The notes: generated by a model from the letters alone, not told the origin. DNA of 64,000 nt from Ancylothrix sp036704045 (GCA_036704045.1 DATNQM010000048.1:62001-126000); one strand, 5' to 3'; positions 17,014 to 26,302 are shown, numbered from the stretch's first letter. Numbers and translations are program-made.

Positions 17014-18594
17014 TCAATTTTTCACTGTTGTATTACAGTATGGGTGAGTCAACTGGGCATTCTCTAAAGTACCTGAGCCACCATCTGCTTTTCTTATTTT
17101 ATGGTCTATAGAGCTAAAACCACTGGGGATATAGCCCCCACAAATTTTACATCGTGGACAACCAGGTAAAGCATCTCTGATATATGCTGCTGCTTTTATT
17201 TCCCGTGAAAATTCTTTACTTTCAGTTTCACTGGTATTCCCTTTGGTTTTTCTTTTGAAAGAACCAAATGTTTTTTCAGCAACTATCTCCTTCATGACAT
17301 TTTTCTTGTCTACTCCTTGAGATAATTTTTCAATGATTCTTCTATAAAAATCTTTAACCTTTTCTCTGGCCTTGACTGCACTGCTCTTACTAACAATCTG
17401 TGGAACCATATCATCTTGCCAAATCACCCATTCAAAATCTTTTCTAACTTGTATGAACTTAGGAAAAGATTTGGTTTTTTCTAAATCTAATATTAAGGCA
17501 ACAACCCCATAAAAGGAGCCAATTTTAGGCTTTCCAGCATTCGTGTAAAAATATATTATTGGATGAAGGCCAAGAGATGAAGGCTCTTTGCTATTTATCC
17601 TTGAAGCTATTTTTTTGCAATTTATTAACAGTTGTACTGTCTTATCTCCCGTTGAATCGTTCCCCAATTGATCATTTTTTTTTATATTATTAACTATATT
17701 GACAAACTCTAATACTAATTCAAGTTTTGCTGGAAATGACAATTTTCCTACTATTGGTACCTCTAAAGTTTTAATAGGATTTTCCAGCTTAGGTTCAAAA
17801 ATGAGTTGATGTATTTCTTGAGCTAATTTTTCAATCGTTTTTTGCTTTTCTTCGGAAAAGCCTGACCAATATTTATGTCCGCTACCACTTCTCATAATGG
17901 CACGAGCAGCAACACCATTAGGTGTTTTTCGAGCTTGTAACAAACGTATCTCAGTTTCACTAATTGGCGCTGCTTTTTGGTTGATTTTGAAGAAAGAATC
18001 TTCCGCTTTGCGTATATCCCCTTTAACCCACTGAAGCTGTATACCTAAAGCACCTAAGTTTCTTACTCTATCAAGAATTTTTGGGTCTAATGACCCTTGC
18101 TGATGTGTTGAATCTTGATAAAACTTATAAGAATTTATCCTTTCATTAATCAGTTTTCTTGCCGTCTGAGCAGCACTCTTCTGCTCTTCTACAATGTCTC
18201 CATCATAAAATTCTTTTGAAATTTTACCGTCACCATAATCATCATTTACCCAAGCAATTAAAGAACCTAGTCTATGGGCGCCATCAATGACAAAGTAGTT
18301 ACTGTCAGACCTTTTCCAAAGAATAACTGCCGGAATTAAATCCCCATCCAAAAAGCTTTCTATAAACTCACATATTGTCTCAGCATCCCACTCATTAGTT
18401 TCACGCTGGAAATCTGGCTTCCTTAAAAATGGATAAAAAAAATTATTTTTCTGTTCTAAATTTTGAATTGTAAGAAAATTTATTAATTCAACATTTGATG
18501 TTAAAGTTTGATGCTCTTGAACTTCAAAATCTTCTCTACGGATCAGAGCATCTAAGCTAACTTTCGGACTTTCTTTTGAACTTTTCTTTGACAT
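17014..18594 (-). CDS. DUF262 (ParB-like) protein with C-terminal HNH nuclease domain
   Basis: 526 residues. The N-terminal part has the DUF262 marks: KPDFQRETNEWD (59-70), then FVIDGAHRLGSLIAW with the DGxxR motif at 104-108, and FFKINQKAAPISETE near 210. The last 45 residues form an HNH nuclease: CKICGG, SIDHKI, KADGGSGTLENAQLTHPYCN. DUF262 with a nuclease is the plan of GmrSD-type restriction enzymes and some other phage-defence proteins, where the DUF262 part hydrolyses nucleotides. The HNH here is not the usual DUF1524. It stands alone, next to a TPR scrap and a broken transposase, and is visibly A/T-richer than its neighbours, which suggests acquisition. A defence role is inferred only. 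Confidence 0.75.
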   Translation of the reverse strand: MSKKSSKESPKVSLDALIRREDFEVQEHQTLTSNVELINFLTIQNLEQKNNFFYPFLRKPDFQRETNEWDAETICEFIESFLDGDLIPAVILWKRSDSNYFVIDGAHRLGSLIAWVNDDYGDGKISKEFYDGDIVEEQKSAAQTARKLINERINSYKFYQDSTHQQGSLDPKILDRVRNLGALGIQLQWVKGDIRKAEDSFFKINQKAAPISETEIRLLQARKTPNGVAARAIMRSGSGHKYWSGFSEEKQKTIEKLAQEIHQLIFEPKLENPIKTLEVPIVGKLSFPAKLELVLEFVNIVNNIKKNDQLGNDSTGDKTVQLLINCKKIASRINSKEPSSLGLHPIIYFYTNAGKPKIGSFYGVVALILDLEKTKSFPKFIQVRKDFEWVIWQDDMVPQIVSKSSAVKAREKVKDFYRRIIEKLSQGVDKKNVMKEIVAEKTFGSFKRKTKGNTSETESKEFSREIKAAAYIRDALPGCPRCKICGGYIPSGFSSIDHKIRKADGGSGTLENAQLTHPYCNTTVKN

Positions 18595-18843
18595 TTTTAC
18601 TCCTTTTGCGGTATTTCTAAACAGAAAAATAAGGATATTATTATATTATAGTAGCATCCTTGACCTTATTGTATACCTTCTCGTGTGAGACAGAGATGAG
18701 GCAATAGCGCAATCGCATCTCCCCCCCGTTTCGCAGCAGGGGCTTAAAACTCTTTCTTGCTGTGGAGAAGCGCGTACTAATTTCTGTAAATCAGAAGTTT
18801 CGTCGGCAAAGGGATCAGAATTTGTTTACAGCGGATTCCAGCT
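18595..18843. other. Spacer between the DUF262-HNH gene and the transposase remnant
   Basis: No open frame is evident on either strand. It is A/T-rich next to the DUF262-HNH start (likely its promoter), then changes near 18720 to a more GC-rich stretch with a C-run, which may mark an old junction. Confidence 0.35.
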
Positions 18844-19450
18844 TTAGGAAGTACAGTAGTAGCATTTTACAAAAAAGTTTTTAAAATGCTGTGGATTCAC
18901 TATATCTAATGCAGTAGCTAGGAAAATATCTACCATGTTGGTACTAGTGGGCAAGAATTGACCTAAAAAAGCTTTCAATAGTGACCACCACAATTCATAC
19001 GCCTTCGGCGGGGCGTAGCCCTACGGATTAAAGCCACGAGAATAGCGTGATAAATTGAGGATGCGAGCTTTAATCCGATTGAATGAATGTTTCAATCGTT
19101 TTCAACTTATGAGTCGATAGATTATTATTCATCATAACAACCACACCAAGCCATAAATTTGGAACTAAAAAATATTCAACGAAAACTTTAAAATATTTGC
19201 TATCCATCGAGCCATTTAGAGTCATTACTTTTAGGATTTTTTTGAGAGTAATTGCACCGACAATTCTGACCTTTTCACCGTGATAAAATGGATCTAAATC
19301 GTAGGCTTTATGACCACAAAGTGAACGTGCATGGGTTCGTATTAATCCTAATAAAACTCCCATTTAATCCACAAAAACCAGGTTGTTGGGGTCAACATCT
19401 TTGACTTTTTCCCGATAGTCACACCGGAGAATTCTGACCCGTTCTGTATC
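18844..19450 (-). pseudogene. IS630-family transposase remnant
   Basis: Reading the minus strand, PNNLVFVD is followed by an in-frame TAA (19364-19366) where the family has Glu, then a block ending in LVPNLWLGVVVMMNNNLSTHK, in which the second catalytic Asp appears lost (DN to NN). After a frame break the C-terminus continues as SRGFNP, then YELWWSLLKAFLGQFLP, and ends CYYCTS, the usual tail of this cyanobacterial group. A small palindromic repeat (18998-19027) splits FNP from YELWWS. The N-terminal half is missing. It has at least one nonsense codon, a frameshift, an insertion and a 5' truncation, so it cannot be active. Confidence 0.82.
18998..19027. repeat. Small palindromic repeat inside the transposase remnant
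   Basis: TACGCC-TTCGGCG-GGGCGTA-GCCCTACGGA: nested inverted arms (TACGCC...GGCGTA) of the same GCGTAGGC/GCCTACGC type as those at 19460-19637 and in the repeat element at 661-931. Transposase coding sequence resumes on both sides, so this repeat arrived after the transposon. Confidence 0.65.
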
Positions 19451-19459
19451 TGTCTGACT

Positions 19460-19637
19460 ACTTGCGTCCATCTGCGTAGCGCTACGCGCGGCTACGCCTA
19501 GATCTACGGTTAAAAAACTCCTAAAAACCCCCAGCAAAAACCCACCTAAAAAACCCACCAACAAACCTCAAACTTCATCTGCCTTCCGAAGCGTAGGCAC
19601 TTCGGTGCAGGCTACGCCTAACATCTGCGGTTAAAAC
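19460..19637. repeat. Pair of related palindromic repeats before radA
   Basis: Two copies of a unit that begins CATCTGC, carries GCGTAGC/GGCTACGCC palindromes, and ends with CTACGGTTAAAA or CTGCGGTTAAAA. One lies at about 19467-19515 and the other at about 19575-19636, with a C/A-rich link between. The second copy overlaps the last codons of radA. Within it CCGAAG-N8-CTTCGG can form a hairpin that could act in 3'-end formation of radA. Confidence 0.65.
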
Positions 19638-21283
19638 ACCGAATCATCATCATCTCCAAAAATATCTCCATCCTCATCTTCATCATCAAAAGAAGGTATA
19701 TTACTAGAAGTTGTTGAAGGCCCTGGAATTGCCTCTAAAATAGCATCCAAAACCTTAGCCACCGGCACAATATTTAAACCTAACTCAGGAGGCATTTGAC
19801 CCCTCGGAATAATAGCCCTTTTAAACCCCAATTTTGCCGCCTCCCGCAACCGTAACTCTAACTGAGAAACCGGCCTAACTTGACCACCTAAACCAACTTC
19901 ACCAATAATTACCGTATGGGGGTCTACCACCCGATCACGAAAGGAAGCAACCACCGCAATTGCTATGCCTAAATCTGCGGCCGGTTCATGGACACCAATA
20001 CCTCCAACCGTCGCCACATAAGTATCTAGCTTCGACAAAGGCACCCCAACTCGCTTTTCTAAAACCGCTAAAATTTGCACAAGTCTATTACTATCCACCC
20101 CCGTTGTTGCCCGACGCGGTGCCCCAAAACTTGCCGGACTTACTAACGCTTGCACTTCTACCACAATGGGACGAGTTCCCTCACAAGCAACTACTGTAGA
20201 ACTCCCAGAAATTGTATCCTCTCTACTGCCTAAAAACAGTTCTGAAGGATTAGTAATTTCTCGCAAACCATTAGCAATCATTTCAAAAACACCAATTTCG
20301 TGAGTTGCCCCAAATCGGTTTTTCATTGAACGTAAAAGCCGGTGAGAAGCAAAGCGATCTCCTTCAAAAAACAACACAGTGTCTACTAAATGTTCTAGCA
20401 CTCGCGGGCCGGCAATTCCTCCCTCTTTGGTAACATGACCAACAATAAACAACGTAATATTTTCTCGTTTTGCTACCTGCATTAAAGCATTTGTACATTC
20501 CCTCACCTGGGCTACCGAACCAGGTGCGGAAGTTAAAGAAGGAAAAAAGATTGTTTGAATACTATCAATAATTGCTAAATTTGGTTTTAATGATTCTAGT
20601 TCGCGCAGAATTTCTTCTAAATTTGTTTCGGGTAGTAGGTAAAAATTTGTTTCTGTTTCTGGTTGGTTTTTTGTTTGGGTTTCTACCGATGTTAAAATCT
20701 CTGGTTTATTTCCATTATCTTTAGCCATTGGCAACGCTAATTGTCCAAAACCTTGAGGTTGAGGAGTGATATCTTTTGCCGGTGGAGGCGGTGAATCTTC
20801 TTTAGGCGGTTCATACACTTGTAAACGTTGTGCTCTCAATTTTATCTGCTGTCCAGACTCTTCGCCAGAAATATATAAAACGCGAGAATTATAAGAAATT
20901 TGGTTAGCTACTTGCAGCAAAAGAGTCGATTTTCCTATTCCCGGTTCACCACCAATTAACACTAAAGATCCCGGAACAATTCCACCACCCAACACCCGGT
21001 CGAGTTCGCTAAAACCAGACCCTGAGCGACTAATAGCGGCATCTGCAATTTGCGATAGCTTAAAAGATGAACGAGGCTGTCCTGGTTTTGTGGTAGAGTC
21101 TCGCTTGTTGTCTTTCATCCACGAACTGCTACTCATGCTGGCGCGAACAGAAGTAGTCAGAGCCTCTGAAACCGTTTGCTCTTCAAGAGTATTCCAACTA
21201 TCGCAAGCTGGACATTTACCAAAAAATTGAGGGAACTCCCCACCACATTCAGTACAGACGTACAGGATTCGAGACTTAGGCAT
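19631..21283 (-). CDS. radA: DNA repair protein RadA (Sms)
   Basis: 550 residues, longer than the roughly 460 of E. coli RadA. It has an N-terminal four-cysteine zinc finger (Cys10, Cys13, Cys24, Cys27), a RecA-like ATPase with Walker A GGEPGIGKST, the RadA-specific KNRFG motif, and a C-terminal Lon-like domain. RadA is a DnaB-like helicase that drives branch migration during recombination. The extra length is a proline- and glutamine-rich insert (about residues 155-215) inside the ATPase domain, plus an acidic tail. The 3' end runs into the palindromic repeat at 19575-19636. It is divergent from rpaB. Confidence 0.95.
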   Translation of the reverse strand: MPKSRILYVCTECGGEFPQFFGKCPACDSWNTLEEQTVSEALTTSVRASMSSSSWMKDNKRDSTTKPGQPRSSFKLSQIADAAISRSGSGFSELDRVLGGGIVPGSLVLIGGEPGIGKSTLLLQVANQISYNSRVLYISGEESGQQIKLRAQRLQVYEPPKEDSPPPPAKDITPQPQGFGQLALPMAKDNGNKPEILTSVETQTKNQPETETNFYLLPETNLEEILRELESLKPNLAIIDSIQTIFFPSLTSAPGSVAQVRECTNALMQVAKRENITLFIVGHVTKEGGIAGPRVLEHLVDTVLFFEGDRFASHRLLRSMKNRFGATHEIGVFEMIANGLREITNPSELFLGSREDTISGSSTVVACEGTRPIVVEVQALVSPASFGAPRRATTGVDSNRLVQILAVLEKRVGVPLSKLDTYVATVGGIGVHEPAADLGIAIAVVASFRDRVVDPHTVIIGEVGLGGQVRPVSQLELRLREAAKLGFKRAIIPRGQMPPELGLNIVPVAKVLDAILEAIPGPSTTSSNIPSFDDEDEDGDIFGDDDDSVF

Positions 21284-21454
21284 TCTTTTATGTGTTAAAA
21301 ACGTTTTGTTAGGTTACACAAATCTTAAAAAAACTTGAAGGCTAAGAGGGGCAACATTTTCAGCGTAATTTCTACCTTGGAAGATGAGACAATTGTAATG
21401 GTACAGTAGTAAAAATTAATCTTTAGAAATCACACTTAAGGAGCGATAGGCAGC

Positions 21455-22183
21455 TTGGAAAACCATAAGGAAAAAATACTGGTCGTAGATGATGAAGCCA
21501 GTATCCGCCGCATTTTGGAAACTCGCCTCTCGATGATTGGCTATGATGTGGTCACAGCAGCCGACGGAGAAGAAGCCCTCGAAACATTCCGCAATGCTAC
21601 CCCTGATTTAGTGGTATTGGATGTAATGATGCCAAAGCTCGACGGCTACGGCGTTTGTCAGGAGTTGCGTAAGGAGTCTGATGTTCCTATCATCATGCTA
21701 ACAGCGCTTGGGGATGTGGCAGATCGGATTACCGGACTTGAACTCGGTGCCGATGATTATGTGGTAAAGCCTTTTTCTCCCAAGGAACTTGAGGCTCGCA
21801 TTCGTTCCGTTTTACGCCGCGTTGATAAAACTGGTGCTACCGGTATCCCTAGTTCTGGGGTAATTCATGTTAGCAGTATCCGCATTGATACGAATAAGCG
21901 TCAAGTTTATAAGGGTGATGAGCGTATTCGTTTAACCGGCATGGAGTTTAGTTTATTAGAATTACTCGTCAGCCGCTCCGGCGAACCCTTCTCTCGTTCA
22001 GAAATTTTACAAGAAGTTTGGGGTTATACTCCCGAACGTCACGTTGATACTCGTGTGGTTGATGTTCATATTTCTCGTCTTAGGGCCAAGCTGGAAGACG
22101 ACCCCAGCAACCCAGAACTGATTTTGACTGCTCGCGGTACTGGCTACCTTTTCCAACGCATCCTTGAACCTGGAGAAGAATAG
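21455..22183 (+). CDS. rpaB: Response regulator RpaB (Ycf27)
   Basis: 242 residues. Receiver domain with the acidic residues in VVDDEAS, phospho-acceptor Asp56 in LDVMMPKLDGYG, and Lys in VVKPFSP. The OmpR-type winged helix includes LTGMEFSLLELLV and VDVHISRLRAKLEDDPSNPE. RpaB is the essential cyanobacterial regulator that binds HLR1 sites at high-light and photosystem genes and is phosphorylated by NblS. The start is TTG, with AAGGAG 11 bases upstream. The start is set by the conserved MENHKEKILVVDDEAS beginning. Confidence 0.95.
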   Translation: MENHKEKILVVDDEASIRRILETRLSMIGYDVVTAADGEEALETFRNATPDLVVLDVMMPKLDGYGVCQELRKESDVPIIMLTALGDVADRITGLELGADDYVVKPFSPKELEARIRSVLRRVDKTGATGIPSSGVIHVSSIRIDTNKRQVYKGDERIRLTGMEFSLLELLVSRSGEPFSRSEILQEVWGYTPERHVDTRVVDVHISRLRAKLEDDPSNPELILTARGTGYLFQRILEPGEE

Positions 22184-22384
22184 TTATTTGTCTGTTGTCA
22201 TTTGTCAGCGCCCGTACAGGCACACAGCCGGTCACATCATTTAGTTATTTGTCTAAATAGTTCCTTTACCACAAAAAGTTAATTTTGTCAAAAAATTTTT
22301 TCATTTATCAATGACAAATGGCCTTTACGAATGGTTGGCGAGTGCCTACGCTGACAATTGACAAACGAAAAAGGACTTTGAATT
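22184..22384. repeat. Spacer with scattered TTTGTCA/TGACAAA repeats
   Basis: The rpaB downstream spacer contains TTATTTGTC at about 22185 and 22245, TCATTTGTCAGC near 22199 and TGACAAATGG near 22312. CTGACAATTGACAAACG, close to the start of the next gene, mirrors the first. Such TGACAAATGAC strings are common intergenic repeats in filamentous cyanobacteria (recalled). No gene is present. Confidence 0.45.
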
Positions 22385-23044
22385 ATGACAAAATCAGATC
22401 CCAATCAAGTGCTGCGCCGGCTTCCCCTTGTGGTTGGCGCTTTGTTCGGAGTTTTACTTTTTATCAACCGTATAGTTACACCAGATTTAACTAATTCTCA
22501 AGCTCGCTCTGATGCTTTGGGAGTAATATTGTGTGGGGTGTTAATTTTAACCGGCCTATTGTGGCAACAAGTACAGCCAAAATTGCCCGAATCAGTGCAA
22601 CTTATAGGCGAAGAAGGATTTGAGTTAGAACCTAGTTTACCAGAGCCGGTAAAGACTGAGTTAGCCTGGGCATCTCATTTATTGCTCACCAATACTGCCA
22701 CCCGTTCCTTAGTGGTATGGTATAGAGGAGAAGTATTGTTAAGGCGGGGAATTTTAGCATCCAAACGACAAGTTACTCCTGGGGCAATTGTTAATCGAGT
22801 TTTAGAAAAACAAAAGCCAGTTTATTTAGTAAATTTAAAACTTTACCCTGGCAGTATAGAGTTTGATTATTTACCCGAAAATAGCCAAGGCATTATTTGC
22901 CATCCTTTGGCAGATAAAGGCATTTTAATTTTAGCAGCCAATGCCCCTCGTTCTTATACTCGTCAAGATGAAATCTGGATTGAAGGCATTGCCCAAAAAC
23001 TAGAAAACACCTTGAGTCTTTATTTATTTCCTACCAAAACATAA
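22385..23044 (+). CDS. Cofactor assembly of complex C subunit B (CCB2/CCB4 family)
   Basis: 219 residues. Two hydrophobic segments lie near the N-terminus (about 13-28 and 46-60), followed by a soluble domain with ELAWASHLLLTNTATRSLVVWYRGEVLLRRGIL and the conserved-looking LYPGSIEFDYLPENSQG. This matches the DUF2930 proteins that cyanobacteria share with chloroplasts. The plant and algal CCB proteins attach haem c-n to cytochrome b6 of the b6f complex. Function in cyanobacteria is inferred from that homology. It is co-directional with rpaB but separated by a repeat-bearing spacer. Confidence 0.75.
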   Translation: MTKSDPNQVLRRLPLVVGALFGVLLFINRIVTPDLTNSQARSDALGVILCGVLILTGLLWQQVQPKLPESVQLIGEEGFELEPSLPEPVKTELAWASHLLLTNTATRSLVVWYRGEVLLRRGILASKRQVTPGAIVNRVLEKQKPVYLVNLKLYPGSIEFDYLPENSQGIICHPLADKGILILAANAPRSYTRQDEIWIEGIAQKLENTLSLYLFPTKT

Positions 23045-23143
23045 CAATTTATTTGGAATTATTCTCTTTAAAATTACGGATTAGGCAAATTTTTTATGAA
23101 AAATTAAATTATTTAGCCTTCCCTTTTTTAGCAGGTTAAAAAT

Positions 23144-23557
23144 ATGGCACCTACCATTAATCAGAATGAAATTGCCGGTTTGGGGGCTTCACTACACGAA
23201 ATTAATCCCAAGTTATTAAAATCAGAAAAAAATGGCATCCATCGACTCTGGTTTCAAGGAGAAGAGCCTTACTTTAATATATTTATGGAGATAAAAGAGC
23301 CCGAAATAATCTCTTTTCAAATATTCTTGCGGGGAAAAAGCCTTTTTTGGAGTCAAGAACATCCAAACATTGAAACCGACACTACCAATGAATTAAAAGT
23401 AGACGATGTAAGCTATTATCCTGCCAGCAAACTCATCACTCCCGACAGCATCCCCGACCAAAATTTTATTGAAATTGTCCGCTCTATTTTATTATCCCGC
23501 GCAGATATTCCCCTCTTTAAGCAAGCCCTAGAAATTTTAGATAAAGTAAACCCTTAA
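23144..23557 (+). CDS. Hypothetical protein
   Basis: 137 residues, soluble, mixed charge, with no signal peptide or membrane segment. I do not recognise a family. Notable stretches are HRLWFQGEEPYFNIFMEIKE and FLRGKSLFWSQEH, which look like beta strands of a small globular domain, and a C-terminal helix IVRSILLSRADIPLFKQALEIL. It lies 99 bases after the CCB4-like gene on the same strand and is followed by a terminator, so the two may be co-transcribed. Confidence 0.6.
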   Translation: MAPTINQNEIAGLGASLHEINPKLLKSEKNGIHRLWFQGEEPYFNIFMEIKEPEIISFQIFLRGKSLFWSQEHPNIETDTTNELKVDDVSYYPASKLITPDSIPDQNFIEIVRSILLSRADIPLFKQALEILDKVNP

Positions 23558-23560
23558 AAC

Positions 23561-23586
23561 AAAAAACCCGGTTTTTAAAAACCGGG
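23561..23586 (-). terminator. Bidirectional terminator between convergent genes
   Basis: A perfect 20-base palindrome with CCCGGTTTTT arms (23567-23586). On the minus strand it is followed by TTTTTTGTTTT, a good terminator for the lipoprotein gene at 23644-24882. In the plus direction the U-tract is weak. Confidence 0.85.
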
Positions 23587-23643
23587 ATTCTCAACCTAAA
23601 TTAACTCCGCTCTACACGGAATTTTGTCTTAGGGATACCTTTT

Positions 23644-24882
23644 TTAAGGTTTAGATTTTGACTTAGCTAACATCAAATTAGACTCATTAACCTCATACTT
23701 ATAGCCAATACCAAAAGTAAGAGGTTTAATATTCTTGTCTGTTTGATACATTTGCCGTAGATCCGGCTGATATCTGACACTAAATAAATCAATCGGGGCG
23801 GTATAATTACCAAACAAATTAACATCCCATTTCGCCTTATCAAAATACTTCACCGGCATTCCCGAATCATCCTGAAAAACGCTACTACTTTGAGACAAAA
23901 TAAAATCTCTAATAGTCGAAAAACTATCATTGTGCATCAAATAAGAAGCCGCCTTCAAATAAGTATTTGGCGTCGGAAATTGCTTAACAAACTGGGTAAA
24001 TTCAGGAGTTTTCTGCAAACCTTCATTTGATAAATCTAGCGAAAAATAATACACCGTTTGCGGCTGAGACTTACCAGGAGAAGTAAAAGAAATCTTCACC
24101 CCCGGTACCTTAGCATTTTTCGCCTTTTGGGCATTTTCAAAAACCTGCACCTTGCCATCCTTATCTAACCCAATATATTGCACATCCAAAAGATTATGAT
24201 TTGTGCGGGCTAAAAACACCATTAAAATTGGAATAACACCTTTTTCCGCCAAATCAACCTTCATATCATTAGTACGGAAAAAACTTAACTGCAAAATTGC
24301 ATACATAGAAGAACTAACGCCCTTCAATTTTTGGTCAAGTTGGCTATCAGATAAATTTGCCAAATCAGGAATTTCACCCACCGGCTCCAAACCGGCCATC
24401 ACATAATCACTACCATTCGGAAAAAACAAATTAGCATACAAAAAGTCTGGCCCACTAAACGGATAAAAAATTGGCGTTGAACCTTGATTAACTGAAGCTA
24501 ATTCTGTCTTCGCCCAACTACTAATTTTCGACAATTGTTGAGCATCTAACTTTTGCCAAGCATTCTGAAAATAGCTGGCGTGAGCATTCCAAGAAGCAGT
24601 TTTTTCCACACCCGCCAGCGGACTACCTTCGCCTACTTTTATCCCCGCCAGCGCCTTTGCTGTATCCGTCAATTTTGTAGCCTTAGCCTTATCTACCGGC
24701 TTCTCTGTTGGAGTTGCTTTTGGCGTTTCTGTTTTCCCACCCTCCGTTGTTTTTGCCGGTGCTTGAGTAGCTGTCGAAATCGGGTTTTCTACCTTTGTTT
24801 CTGGCGTACTAGTGCAACCCAAAACAAAAAAAGGTAGAGCTAAACTTGCACTTACCAAATAGCGTAAATTAATTTTCTTCAT
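23644..24882 (-). CDS. Hypothetical lipoprotein
   Basis: 412 residues. A lipoprotein signal ends in FFVLGC (Cys23), followed by a Thr/Pro/Lys-rich linker to about residue 75. The folded remainder includes SGPDFLYANLFFPNGSDYVMAGLEPVG and YYFSLDLSNEGL, typical of a conserved uncharacterised cyanobacterial family with no recognised catalytic motif. It should be anchored in the inner or outer membrane facing the periplasm. It starts 28 bases after the stop of the permease gene on the same strand, so the two may form an operon. Confidence 0.65.
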   Translation of the reverse strand: MKKINLRYLVSASLALPFFVLGCTSTPETKVENPISTATQAPAKTTEGGKTETPKATPTEKPVDKAKATKLTDTAKALAGIKVGEGSPLAGVEKTASWNAHASYFQNAWQKLDAQQLSKISSWAKTELASVNQGSTPIFYPFSGPDFLYANLFFPNGSDYVMAGLEPVGEIPDLANLSDSQLDQKLKGVSSSMYAILQLSFFRTNDMKVDLAEKGVIPILMVFLARTNHNLLDVQYIGLDKDGKVQVFENAQKAKNAKVPGVKISFTSPGKSQPQTVYYFSLDLSNEGLQKTPEFTQFVKQFPTPNTYLKAASYLMHNDSFSTIRDFILSQSSSVFQDDSGMPVKYFDKAKWDVNLFGNYTAPIDLFSVRYQPDLRQMYQTDKNIKPLTFGIGYKYEVNESNLMLAKSKSKP

Positions 24883-24910
24883 TTTAATCCCCTCACACTT
24901 TAAACCACAC

Positions 24911-26254
24911 TTAATTACCAGAATCAGACGAAATCAAATTCTTATTTCGCTGAGCTACAAAATACACCACTAAACCCACAAAAATTGTTGCTAAACCCGT
25001 CAAAGACTCTAATGGTTTTCCTTGAAAAGTAAAAAGCAACATCCACAAGGTAATAGCCAAAAACACCAAAGGAGTCAACGGATAACCCCACGTTTTGTAA
25101 GGACGTTTAACCTCTGGAAATCGAAATCTATGCACAAAAACACCTAGCACCGTCAAAAACGAAGACAGAGTAAGTGTAAAACCTAAATAAGTCACCACCG
25201 CTTCAAAAGAAGAGGTAATAATAAGCACAACGACAATAGAAAGCTGCAATAAAAGTGCATAAAAAGGAACCCCCTCTTTATTTTTCTTTGCAAGCCCTCT
25301 AAACAACGGGATATCCTCACCAATTACCTGCGTAACTCGTGGACCCGCCCAAGTCATGGAGCTAATGGAAGAAACCAACCCAAAAGCAATCAACAAGCTA
25401 ATAATATTGCCCCCCACATCCCCAAAAATATATTGAGCAGCAAGAGCAGCAACTTGTTCTTTATCTTTTAAGGCTTCTATTTCGGCAAAGGGAGTAGCAT
25501 ACAAAAACACAAAATTGATTAGCAGGTAAAATACCAACACAATCAAAGTGCCTACCAATAAAGACCTAGGAATTGTTTTTTCTGGTTCTTTAACTTCACT
25601 GGCAAGATAAATTGAAGCATTCCACCCCGAATAGGCATACATAACAAAAATCAGCGAAGTAGAAAATGAACTACCTAAAATAGTTATCACATCTTCTGGT
25701 TGCGGCGAAAAATTCATGCCTTGCGGTTTGCCTAATAAAAACCCACACAAAATAAATGCCACAATTAGCAACACCTTAAAAAGGGTTGCACCATCTTGAA
25801 ACCGACTTCCCACTTTCACATTTTTACTGTGAATAAGGGCAACTCCAATAGCTACAATTAATGCAACTAAGGTAGAGTTCACGAACGGAAAAACTTTCTG
25901 AATATAGCTTCCCAGCGCCATTGCAGTAGCCGCAATGGGTGCAGCAAAACCCACTGTTACAGAAATCCACCCCGAAACAAAGCCTACTGCTGGATGATAA
26001 ATTTTGGAAAGATAGTGATACTCGCCACCAGATCGCGGCATCGCGGAGGCAAGTTCACCGTAGGAAAGGGCTCCACAAAGTGCTAAAATTCCGCCTACTA
26101 TCCATAGCAATAGTAGGGCAAAACCTGATTTTATCCCGATTGCTTGGTAGCCTAAACTTGTGAAAACGCCTATGCCGATCATGTTGGCAACGACAATAGA
26201 AATTGCCGTAAATAGGCTAATAAGAGGTTTATTTTGGTTTTCGTTTGAATTCAC
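24911..26254 (-). CDS. APC-superfamily amino-acid permease
   Basis: About 447 residues with 12 predicted membrane segments. The first helix carries the APC signature GIGVF preceded by ISIVVANMI. Other family marks are GGEYHYLSKIYHPAVGFVSGW and YAYSGWNASIYLASEVKEPEKTIPRSLL. It most resembles the LAT/YfnA-like branch. The substrate is not readable. I use the GTG at 26254, giving eight polar residues before helix 1. The frame is open to another GTG at 26302. It is probably co-transcribed with the lipoprotein gene downstream. Confidence 0.82.
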   Translation of the reverse strand: MNSNENQNKPLISLFTAISIVVANMIGIGVFTSLGYQAIGIKSGFALLLLWIVGGILALCGALSYGELASAMPRSGGEYHYLSKIYHPAVGFVSGWISVTVGFAAPIAATAMALGSYIQKVFPFVNSTLVALIVAIGVALIHSKNVKVGSRFQDGATLFKVLLIVAFILCGFLLGKPQGMNFSPQPEDVITILGSSFSTSLIFVMYAYSGWNASIYLASEVKEPEKTIPRSLLVGTLIVLVFYLLINFVFLYATPFAEIEALKDKEQVAALAAQYIFGDVGGNIISLLIAFGLVSSISSMTWAGPRVTQVIGEDIPLFRGLAKKNKEGVPFYALLLQLSIVVVLIITSSFEAVVTYLGFTLTLSSFLTVLGVFVHRFRFPEVKRPYKTWGYPLTPLVFLAITLWMLLFTFQGKPLESLTGLATIFVGLVVYFVAQRNKNLISSDSGN

Positions 26255-26302
26255 ACGCTTTACTCGATAAAAAACAGCAAGCTGCGAAACAATTCCCCAC
26301 AC

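Noticed and set aside
18861..18890. AGCATTTTA-N12-TAAAATGCT hairpin that looked like a regulatory element
   Set aside because: It falls inside the C-terminal coding part of the transposase remnant (around FKNFFVKCYYC), so it is probably a by-product of coding sequence.
19070..19363. An open frame of 97 codons and another of 66 codons next to it, as separate small genes
   Set aside because: They lie in the same frame, separated only by one stop codon, and together read as the middle of an IS630 transposase.
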